NCBI RefSeq assembly: GCF_000425385.1
Contig: NZ_AUDI01000019.1
Span: 62,001-126,000 of the forward strand
Source of the DNA: Pseudoduganella violaceinigra DSM 15887
Lineage (GTDB): Bacteria; Pseudomonadota; Gammaproteobacteria; Burkholderiales; Burkholderiaceae_D
Reading direction: 5' to 3'
Length of the DNA: 64,000 nt
A program made the position numbers and the translations under genes. This document shows positions 1-6,509 of this stretch, in pieces. Positions within the stretch are counted from its first letter, which is position 1, and each line of letters opens with the position of its first letter. The notes under the pieces were generated by a model that was given only the letters and a program-made list of their open reading frames with translations, did no database searches and was not told the origin of the DNA.

Positions 1-132
1 AACTGGGCGCTCAGCACGTCAGCGCTTTCCTTCATCGCAGGATTCGGGGTGGAGGGCGTGTTCGTGGCGCTGGAAAGCTTGGTGCGAAGGGTGTTCAATA
101 TTTCCGACCCGGCGCGCAGGCCGGCCGACTAG
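1..132 (+). CDS. C-terminal end of an unidentified protein (partial)
   Basis: An open frame runs in from the left edge and ends at a TAG at 130-132, giving 43 codons. The peptide has a short hydrophobic stretch (SFIAGFGVEGVFVALE) followed by a basic segment and ends in RRPAD. This is compatible with the last membrane helix or amphipathic tail of a membrane protein. Its stop overlaps the stop of the convergent zinc-ribbon gene by three bases. The rest of the gene lies outside the window and the function is unknown. Confidence 0.5.
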   Translation, partial: NWALSTSALSFIAGFGVEGVFVALESLVRRVFNISDPARRPAD

Positions 133-1487
133 CGCGCATCCAATACTTCGATGATGTGAAAGCCGTCCTCGGCCAGCATGGGCGGGCTGATCTCATGGAC
201 AGGCAGGCAGAAGGCCGCGCGCTCCACGGCGGCCAGGGTTGCGCCGCGGCGGAAGAAATCGGATGGCATGCTGGCCGGCGTCGCGGTGGGGACGCCGTAG
301 CGCTCCTGGAGCATGTCGAACGCGCCGCTATTGAGCCATTCGATGCGTATGGAAGCGGCGCCCGCGTAAGCCGCCTGCATTTCGCTGTAGGTGGCCATCC
401 CCGTATTCGTCCCCGGCCTGCCCGGCACGATCAGCAACTGGCGCACCAGCGCTTCGCGGCGTACCGCCGAATTCGGGTCGCAGCGCATGGCAGCTTCGCG
501 AAAGCGTGGAAAGTAGGACGCGAAAGGGGCCGCTTGCGCTGCCGGCTCGCCGCGCCTCGGTGGGCGATGCTGGGCCAGGAAACTCATGATGCACAGGGCG
601 GCGATCAGCAGGCCCACCGACATCTTGAATTCGAAATTCGTCCTCCATTGACCGTGCCGGCCTTCCGCATAAGTATTCATGGCGAGCTGCATGGCCAGCG
701 CATTGGCGGCACTGGCAGCGGCTTCCTGGCGCTTGCGGTGCGCCCGGTCGGCCGATTGCGCCAACTCCGATGCGTTCGCCGCCGCCGCCGCGGCATCGCC
801 GGTATCGTGGCGCAGCACCGGCGCATGGCAATGCGGGCAGTAGATGTCGCGCGACTGGTCGATCGCGCCGCCGCAGGCATGGCATTTGTGCTGGTCGACC
901 GCCGTCGACGCCGGCGGGCGCTGTTCATCGTGGCGGTCGATGGCCATGGCCAGCCGGGTCGGGTCGATGACCTCGATGGCGGATTTGCAGGCCGGGCATG
1001 CGTCGATGGGCCGGTCGGGCAGGGGATAGCCGCAATCGGCGCAGTAGAGCTTCTTGCCCGCTTCCAGCAGGGAGCGGATATCGGCCCAAGCCAGGGGCCG
1101 GACAAATCCTTTTTCGGCCAGGTAGAGAATGTAGGTTTGGTAATAGCCGTGCCCCGCCGGGCATTCCAGCTGAGTGGTGCGCCCGAAGCGGGTGCGGTTG
1201 GCCACGGTTTTCAGCGCGGCGCGGCATACCGGGCAGGTTTGAACGCTTGACAGCGAGACCGCTTGCGCGTGCTCCCCGCTGGCCTGCATGGCGAAATGGA
1301 TTTCGCGCACGAATTCGGCGATGCCCGGCCCCGCCAGGCGCACCGATTCGGTGTCGTCGAACCACACCAGGCAGCAGTGGGGACAGGTATCGATCTCCAC
1401 CCGCCGCTGGTAGTGGCCGGACAAATCGAGCACCCGCATGGGGCGCTCGCAGTTGCTGCAATGGCGTTCAGATGGCGTCAAGGGCAT
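129..1487 (-). CDS. multi-zinc-ribbon membrane protein of unknown function
   Basis: 452 residues. The cytoplasmic N-terminal part carries four successive pairs of cysteine knuckles: CSNC/CPHC (residues 10-38, resembling the zf-TFIIB type), CPVC/CPAGH (about 85-112), CADC/CPAC (about 148-167) and CHAC/CPHC (about 200-217). An Ala/Gln-rich helical linker follows, then one membrane helix (about 285-305, KMSVGLLIAALCIMSFLA), then a roughly 145-residue C-terminal region that should be periplasmic. The start ATG lies inside the end of the upstream transsulfuration gene (20-bp overlap), so the two are probably co-transcribed. Zinc binding is inferred from the cysteines. A role in sulfur or redox metabolism is only suggested by position. 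Confidence 0.7.
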   Translation of the reverse strand: MPLTPSERHCSNCERPMRVLDLSGHYQRRVEIDTCPHCCLVWFDDTESVRLAGPGIAEFVREIHFAMQASGEHAQAVSLSSVQTCPVCRAALKTVANRTRFGRTTQLECPAGHGYYQTYILYLAEKGFVRPLAWADIRSLLEAGKKLYCADCGYPLPDRPIDACPACKSAIEVIDPTRLAMAIDRHDEQRPPASTAVDQHKCHACGGAIDQSRDIYCPHCHAPVLRHDTGDAAAAAANASELAQSADRAHRKRQEAAASAANALAMQLAMNTYAEGRHGQWRTNFEFKMSVGLLIAALCIMSFLAQHRPPRRGEPAAQAAPFASYFPRFREAAMRCDPNSAVRREALVRQLLIVPGRPGTNTGMATYSEMQAAYAGAASIRIEWLNSGAFDMLQERYGVPTATPASMPSDFFRRGATLAAVERAAFCLPVHEISPPMLAEDGFHIIEVLDAR

Positions 1488-2658
1488 TGCGCAGGTCTTG
1501 GCGCAGGTCCTCGATATCTTCGATGCCGACGGACAGGCGGATCAAGCCGTCGCCGATGCCCAGCGCAGCGCGCTGCGCCGGCGGGATGGATGCATGGGTC
1601 ATCAGGGCCGGATGCTCGATCAGCGACTCCACCCCGCCCAGGCTTTCGGCCAGGGCGAACACTTCGCAGCGTTCGAGGAAGCGGCGGGCGCCGGCCAGGT
1701 CCGTGTCAAGGTCGATCGATATGATGCCGCCGAAGCCGTCCATCTGGGCCTTGGCCAGCGTGTGCTGGGGATGCGACTCCAGGCCCGGATAGAACACCTT
1801 CTTCACCTTCGGCTCGCGCTCCAGCCAGCGCGCCAGTTCCAGGGCGCTCTTGCAGTGGCGCTCCATGCGGATCGCCAGCGTCTTCACGCCGCGCAGGGCC
1901 AGGAAGGCATCGAACGGACCGGCGATGGCGCCCACGGAATTCTGCAGGAAGGCCAGTTGCTCGCGCCATGCCGACTGGCGCTCTTCGCCGCCGACTACGG
2001 CGATGCCGCCGATGATGTCGGAGTGGCCGTTCAGGTATTTGGTTGTCGAGTGCACCACGATGTCGAAGCCCAGTTCCAGCGGGCGCTGCACGATCGGGCT
2101 GGCGAAGGTGTTGTCGGCCACCGCCAGGATACCGCGCTCGCGGCAGATGCGCGCGATGGCGGCCAGGTCGGCCAGCTTGAGCATCGGGTTGGTCGGGGTC
2201 TCGACCCAGACCATTTTCGTTTCCGGACGCAGCGCCGCCAGCAGGTTTTCCGGATTGGTCAGGTCGGCGTAGGTGAATTCATGGCCGGCGCTGCGGCGGC
2301 GCACGCGTTCGAACAGGCGGAAGGTGCCGCCATACATATCGTCGCCGGCCACGATGTGGGAGCCAGCATCGAGCAGTTCCAGCACTGTCGAAATGGCGGC
2401 CAGGCCGGAGGCGAAGGCGAACGCCTGGGCGCCGCTTTCCAGGTCGGCGACGCAGCGCTCCAGGGCCCAGCGCGTCGGGTTGTGCGAACGGCCGTAATCG
2501 AGGCCCTTGTGCACGCCCGGACTTTGCTGGACGAAGGTTGATGTGGCATAGATCGGCGGCATGATGGCGCCGGTCGATGGATCGGGCTGCTGGCCAGCGT
2601 GGATGACGCGCGTGGCCAGGCCGGCCTTGGTATCGGCTTTTTTCTTTTCGTGGTTCAA
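1468..2658 (-). CDS. cystathionine gamma-lyase / gamma-synthase family PLP enzyme
   Basis: 396 residues, the usual length for the Cys/Met-metabolism PLP family (fold type I). Family motifs are easy to read: the SRxxNPTR-type substrate segment (GRSHNPTRWALE), the FASGLAAI turn, and the PLP lysine in HSTTKYLNGHSD (Lys207). The enzyme makes or cleaves cystathionine. Because it sits directly behind cystathionine beta-synthase (ATG/TGA overlap of 4 bp), the likely role is the lyase step of reverse transsulfuration, yielding cysteine and 2-oxobutyrate. Gamma-synthase activity (MetB) cannot be excluded from sequence alone, so no symbol is given. Confidence 0.88.
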   Translation of the reverse strand: MNHEKKKADTKAGLATRVIHAGQQPDPSTGAIMPPIYATSTFVQQSPGVHKGLDYGRSHNPTRWALERCVADLESGAQAFAFASGLAAISTVLELLDAGSHIVAGDDMYGGTFRLFERVRRRSAGHEFTYADLTNPENLLAALRPETKMVWVETPTNPMLKLADLAAIARICRERGILAVADNTFASPIVQRPLELGFDIVVHSTTKYLNGHSDIIGGIAVVGGEERQSAWREQLAFLQNSVGAIAGPFDAFLALRGVKTLAIRMERHCKSALELARWLEREPKVKKVFYPGLESHPQHTLAKAQMDGFGGIISIDLDTDLAGARRFLERCEVFALAESLGGVESLIEHPALMTHASIPPAQRAALGIGDGLIRLSVGIEDIEDLRQDLRNALDAI

Positions 2659-4031
2659 GATAAGGTCCTGCGCAAGTGGTTAAGTAAGTCGTAGCGGGTG
2701 ATCAGGCCATAGAACTTTCCGCCTTCAGCAATAATAGCCGTTAAACCGCGGTCCAGCGTATCCCTGAGGGCGGGCATGCCGGCCGATGGGGCCAGGGTCT
2801 CGACCCGGGAGGTCATGGTGGCGCCGACTTCGCCCTTGAACTGGCCGGCGTCGCCGTCGACCTTGAGCAGGATGTCCGATTCGTCGATGATGCCCACCAG
2901 CTTGCCCTGCTCGATCACGGGCAACTGCGCCAGGTCGGCCGAGCGCATGCGGTTGAAGGCGATCAGAAGGGTATCGCCGGGCGCCACGCTGACCACGTCA
3001 CCGTTTTCGAAACGGCGTCCGATCAGGTCGCGCAGGTCGCCTAGCTTCTGGCGCTGCAGCAGGCCCTGGTCGAACATCCAGCTGTCGTTATAGACCTTGG
3101 ACAGGTAGCGCGTGCCGGTATCGCAGACGAAGGTCAGCACCCGCTGCGGCGTGCTTTGCTCGCGGCAGTATTTCAGGGCCGCGGCCAGCAGGGTGCCGGT
3201 CGAGGAGCCGGCCAGGATGCCTTCGGCGCGCAGCAGGGAGCGCGCGCTGTCGAAGCTTTCCTGGTCGGTGATGGTGTAGGCCTGCGAAATCGCGTCCATA
3301 TTGGCGATGGCCGGGATGAAGTCCTCGCCGATGCCTTCCACCGCCCAGGAGCCGCTGGTATCGGATACCTTGCCGGTGTCCACGTATTCCTTGAGGATCG
3401 AACCCTTGGGGTCGGCCAGGATGAATTTGACGTGCGGCGCCACTTTGCGGAAGTAGCGCGACAGGCCGGTCAGGGTGCCGGACGAACCGACGCCGACCAC
3501 GATGGCGTCGATCTCGCGCGCCATCTGCTCCCAGATTTCCGGACCGGTGGTGGTTTCATGGGCCAGGGGATTGGCCTGGTTGTTGAACTGGTCGGCAAAG
3601 AAGGCGCCCGGGATCTCGCTGGCCAGGCGGGCTGCATAGTCCTGGTAGTACTCGGGGTGGCCCTTGCCGACGTCGGAACGGGTGATGCGCACATCGGCGC
3701 CCAGCGCCTTCAGGTGCAGCACCTTTTCTGTGGCCATCTTGTCCGGCACCACCAGCAGCACCTTGTAGCCCTTGATGGCGCCGACCAGGGCCAGGCCCAG
3801 GCCGGTATTGCCGGCGGTGGCTTCGATGATGGTGCCGCCCGGCTTCAGCAAGCCGTCGCGTTCAGCCGCTTCGATGATGGACAGGCCGATGCGGTCCTTG
3901 ATGGAGCCGCCGGGATTCTGGGATTCGAGCTTGAGGAATAACCGGCAAGGGCCGGTATCGAGGCGTGTGACTTCGGCCAGTGGCGTATTGCCGATCAGGC
4001 TGAATAGTGCTGCAGGGCGTTCGTTCTGCAT
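2655..4031 (-). CDS. cystathionine beta-synthase with C-terminal CBS pair
   Basis: 458 residues. The N-terminal catalytic domain (about 1-330) is a fold-type-II PLP enzyme with the PLP lysine in NPGGSIKDRIG (Lys45), the phosphate and substrate loop TAGNTGLGLA, and a C-terminal GSSTGT phosphate-binding turn. A Bateman module of two CBS motifs (about 335-458) follows, as in cystathionine beta-synthases rather than plain O-acetylserine lyases. It condenses serine (or O-acetylserine) with homocysteine. The start is set by a GGAGAG ribosome site six bases upstream. First gene of the minus-strand operon with the gamma-lyase family gene, divergent from thymidine kinase. The eukaryotic heme-binding N-terminus is absent. 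Confidence 0.9.
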   Translation of the reverse strand: MQNERPAALFSLIGNTPLAEVTRLDTGPCRLFLKLESQNPGGSIKDRIGLSIIEAAERDGLLKPGGTIIEATAGNTGLGLALVGAIKGYKVLLVVPDKMATEKVLHLKALGADVRITRSDVGKGHPEYYQDYAARLASEIPGAFFADQFNNQANPLAHETTTGPEIWEQMAREIDAIVVGVGSSGTLTGLSRYFRKVAPHVKFILADPKGSILKEYVDTGKVSDTSGSWAVEGIGEDFIPAIANMDAISQAYTITDQESFDSARSLLRAEGILAGSSTGTLLAAALKYCREQSTPQRVLTFVCDTGTRYLSKVYNDSWMFDQGLLQRQKLGDLRDLIGRRFENGDVVSVAPGDTLLIAFNRMRSADLAQLPVIEQGKLVGIIDESDILLKVDGDAGQFKGEVGATMTSRVETLAPSAGMPALRDTLDRGLTAIIAEGGKFYGLITRYDLLNHLRRTLS

Positions 4032-4146
4032 TGTCTCTCCTTGCGAAAAGCGCGCATTGTGGAGCGCGCCGTGTGAACCAAGAAGGAATATCTTCGCGCT
4101 AGCTTATGCGGATCGCGCATGCTGGCAACAGCAGTATGCACCTTTT

Positions 4147-4175
4147 TTGGCGGATGGCGGCCGGCCCTTTATAAT
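4147..4175 (+). promoter_or_regulatory. sigma70-type promoter of the thymidine kinase gene
   Basis: TTGGCG (4147-4152), a 17-bp spacer and a perfect TATAAT (4170-4175) lie 30 bp before the thymidine kinase GTG. The -10 and spacer are ideal and the -35 matches 4 of 6 bases. The resulting leader would be only about 20-25 nt. Not tested; assigned by eye. Confidence 0.6.
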
Positions 4176-4204
4176 CGCGCAAGTCTGATACAAGATATTT
4201 CACT

Positions 4205-4756
4205 GTGGCAAAACTATACTTCCGCTATTCTGCGATGAACGCAGGCAAATCGACCTCCATGCTGCAGGTCGCCCACAACTATGAAGAGCAGGGCCTGATG
4301 GTGCGCCTGTTCACGGCCGCCATCGACGACCGTTACGGGGTCGGCAAGGTGACGTCCCGCCTCGGCCCGCAGCGCGAGGTCGAATTGTTCGATTCCCGCC
4401 GCAACTTCCTGGAAAATATGCAGAAAGTTGCTTGCGTGCTGGTCGACGAGGCCCAGTTCCTGCTGCCGGAGCAGGTCAAGCAGCTGCACCAGCTGGCCCA
4501 GGCCCAAGGCGTGCCGGTGATCTGCTACGGCCTGCGCAGCGACTTCCGCGGCGAGCCTTTCCCCGGCTCGGCCTACTTGCTTGCGCTGGCCGACGATATC
4601 GAGGAAATCAAGAATATCTGCACCTGCGGCAAAAAGGCCACCATGAATATCCGGGTGGACGAGAAGGGCGAGCGTATCCGCGAAGGCGAGCAAATCAGCA
4701 TCGGCGGCAACGAAGCCTACCGCCAGGCCTGCGGCCGCTGCTTCTACACCGGCTAA
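4205..4756 (+). CDS. tdk: thymidine kinase
   Basis: 183 residues, a normal length for the type II (tetrameric, cytosolic) thymidine kinase of the salvage pathway, which phosphorylates thymidine with ATP. The Walker A segment is AMNAGKSTSML near the N-terminus, the Walker B/catalytic segment is VLVDEAQFL, and the lasso region contains zinc-binding cysteines (CTCGKK ... CGRCF). The FRGEPFPGSAYLLALAD block is typical of the family. Start is a GTG at 4205, because the protein then begins AKLYFRYSAMNAGKS in register with other bacterial Tdk. Its stop is immediately followed by the TTG start of the interrupted membrane-protein gene. Confidence 0.95.
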   Translation: MAKLYFRYSAMNAGKSTSMLQVAHNYEEQGLMVRLFTAAIDDRYGVGKVTSRLGPQREVELFDSRRNFLENMQKVACVLVDEAQFLLPEQVKQLHQLAQAQGVPVICYGLRSDFRGEPFPGSAYLLALADDIEEIKNICTCGKKATMNIRVDEKGERIREGEQISIGGNEAYRQACGRCFYTG

Positions 4757-4877
4757 TTGGATAAGCTGTTTTACCTGATGCCGTCGCTGGCCCTGGCGGC
4801 GGCGATCTGGCTGCTGTCGCGGCGCTACATCATTTTCGTGCTGCTGCAGCTGCCCGGCACCTTGTGCCATGAACTGG
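4757..4877 (+). pseudogene. 5' half of an interrupted HExxH small membrane protein gene
   Basis: From a TTG directly after the tdk stop, forty codons encode a hydrophobic N-terminus with two membrane segments and the start of a metalloprotease-like motif, LPGTLCHEL. Homology then stops abruptly at about 4877. The frame runs on as unrelated sequence to 4972. The missing continuation, AHFLVGLLTFARP..., is found in frame at 11,689-12,054, so this is the upstream half of a roughly 161-residue gene split by the insert. The intact gene would have formed an operon with tdk. Confidence 0.8.
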
Positions 4878-4953
4878 TACGTGCAAGTAAATGGAAATTG
4901 ACCATATCTGCAAGTGAACTTGAAATGGACTGCGCCTTTGCGCATTTCCCCGG

Positions 4954-5469
4954 ATGGCATCACAAGATCTAGTTACCCCCGATTTCACAGCTTCAGCGAT
5001 CTTGGTGTTCGGGTGGCTTTTGACGTTGTATTCCTTGAGGCGCTATGGCTTCGTATTAGCGCTATTTAGTCTTGGCGCAACGGTTCTTCATGAGGCCTGT
5101 CACTGGCTTGTTGGCCTATTGCTCAACGCGAAGCCCGTGTCTTTTTCGTTGTGGCCTAAGCGTCAGGGTAACGGTTGGCAATTGGGAGCAGTGACTTTCG
5201 CCCGACTCAATATTTGGAACGCGGCATTTGTAGCGTTCGCTCCACTTTGCCTGGCACCACTCGCGTGGTACGTGTTTAAGGGGGTGTCGATACCCGCATT
5301 TCAAAGTGGCTCTTTCATCGAGTGGATCGCGTCAGGCTACTTTGTCGCCTGTTGTGTCTTTGCCTCCTTTCCATCAGCTGCTGATGTTAGAGCCGGACTC
5401 CTTTCCGCGTTGATGTATGGCAGTAGCGCTATCTGCTTGGCGCTGCTAGCCTCGCATCGGTGGCAGTAA
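4954..5469 (+). CDS. small membrane protein with HExxH motif, paralogue of the interrupted gene
   Basis: 171 residues with four or five predicted membrane segments. The second carries LHEACHWLVGLL, an HExxH zinc-metalloprotease signature. It aligns with the protein reconstructed from 4757-4877 plus 11,689-12,054 at several points: HExxH followed by F/W-LVGLL, a K/R-P block, an NAA...AP segment, and a PSA(A/T)D motif near the C-terminal helix. It therefore belongs to the same family and lies only 77 bp inside the left end of the cassette. Codon use looks AT-richer than the flanks. Zinc binding or proteolysis is unproven. It may functionally replace the broken copy. Confidence 0.75.
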   Translation: MASQDLVTPDFTASAILVFGWLLTLYSLRRYGFVLALFSLGATVLHEACHWLVGLLLNAKPVSFSLWPKRQGNGWQLGAVTFARLNIWNAAFVAFAPLCLAPLAWYVFKGVSIPAFQSGSFIEWIASGYFVACCVFASFPSAADVRAGLLSALMYGSSAICLALLASHRWQ

Positions 5470-5571
5470 AGCTAATGGCCGTTTAAATTCAACTCTTCGA
5501 TTTGTCTTTGATTTGATAAAAATCTGACACCAAACGTACTCGCGCCTTCACCAAACTTTTCATCCAAGTAG

Positions 5572-5835
5572 TTAGTTAGTTAGCTCTGACTCATTTTGCT
5601 CGGGAACTGCCTCTACGTCTTCAGCGTGAACGATTGTCACCTCGGGATTCGGCGTGGCCTGCCGCACCAGGAATGCGAAAGGTTGCCCGCGCGGCCAAGC
5701 GGCGGCATATGCGACCTGTAATTCAACGCCAAGAGCGTATCGTTCTTTAGGATACGGAGCTTTACCTTTGTTAATTTGCACTGAAAATTGACCCACTTGC
5801 CCACGAATTTGCAACTGAATCTGGCCCTCGTTCAT
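5572..5835 (-). CDS. small unknown protein whose start lies in an IS end
   Basis: 87 residues from an ATG at 5835 (MNEGQIQLQIRG...). The first 20 or so codons are simply the translation of the IS21-like terminal repeats. The remaining 65 residues (GKAPYPKERYALGVELQV...) look like ordinary protein and end in an acidic tail. Most likely this is the 3' part of an older gene that has been fused to, or truncated by, the IS end. It may or may not be expressed. No family was recognised. Confidence 0.35.
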   Translation of the reverse strand: MNEGQIQLQIRGQVGQFSVQINKGKAPYPKERYALGVELQVAYAAAWPRGQPFAFLVRQATPNPEVTIVHAEDVEAVPEQNESELTN

Positions 5836-6225
5836 AGCACAATCCTTCCTGTCTTTTCGGCAGGAGATCGGAGTGATCGACGTGGCTTTACTAGGCATAA
5901 TTCGACGCTGGCACCTTCGTGACCAGGTCCCCCTCCGGGAGATCGCCAGGCGACTTGGCATCTCCCGCAATACGGTCCGGCGGTACCTGCGGTCGGAAAC
6001 CACAGAGCCCTCCTACGCGGAGCGGCGATCATCAAGCCTCTCGGACAAATATTCGGTGCAGCTTTCAGCGTGGCTCAAGGCCGAGGCAAGCAAGCCCCGC
6101 AAACAGCGGCGCAATTTGAAACAGCTCCACTTGGACCTTAAGGAGCTGGGCTATGAAGGGTCATATGACCGCGTGGCTGCATTTGCCAGGCAGTGGAAGG
6201 TGGGTCAATTGGAGTGGGTCAATTC
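5773..6225. mobile_element. internally deleted IS21-family element
   Basis: The left end contains two copies of an AATTTGCA(A)CTGAA-type unit, the first with AAAATTGACCCAC at 5784-5796. The right end has two copies of GTGGGTCAATT (6200-6210 and 6214-6224), the inverted form of the same terminal motif. Between them only the first third of istA remains and istB is absent. The roughly 450-bp unit thus keeps both ends but cannot move by itself, like a deletion derivative that a full-length relative could mobilise. Confidence 0.65.
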
Positions 6226-6322
6226 CCCGAGAGCAAACGAACGGCGAGGACGGCAGCGATGCTATGCGAGGACGCGCAGGGTAGGGCGCTGCGCCAGAAC
6301 TCGCGATTTGGTCTCCTCTTGA
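5873..6322 (+). pseudogene. istA: truncated IS21 transposase IstA
   Basis: From the GTG at 5873 (after GGAG) the product reads VALLGIIRRWHLRD...IARRLGISRNTVRRYLR, the N-terminal helix-turn-helix of IS21-family IstA, and continues to YEGSYDRVAAFARQWK. There it runs into the right terminal repeat and a junk tail. 149 codons remain of roughly 500 expected, and the DDE catalytic core is missing. Not a functional transposase. Confidence 0.8.
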
Positions 6323-6509
6323 ACACGCGGTTCATTTCGCCGTAATTGAATCCAGGGGGCGACGGGTATGTTCACCTGTCCAGACTCGAATCGTGCGCCG
6401 ATAGATAAAAAAACAATGTCATAATTATACTTTTGTCTAATTCTTCATCATGAGCGACGCGCTGTCACGCGTTGATCGCTCTTGAAATCAGCGATCAATA
6501 GATATTTTT

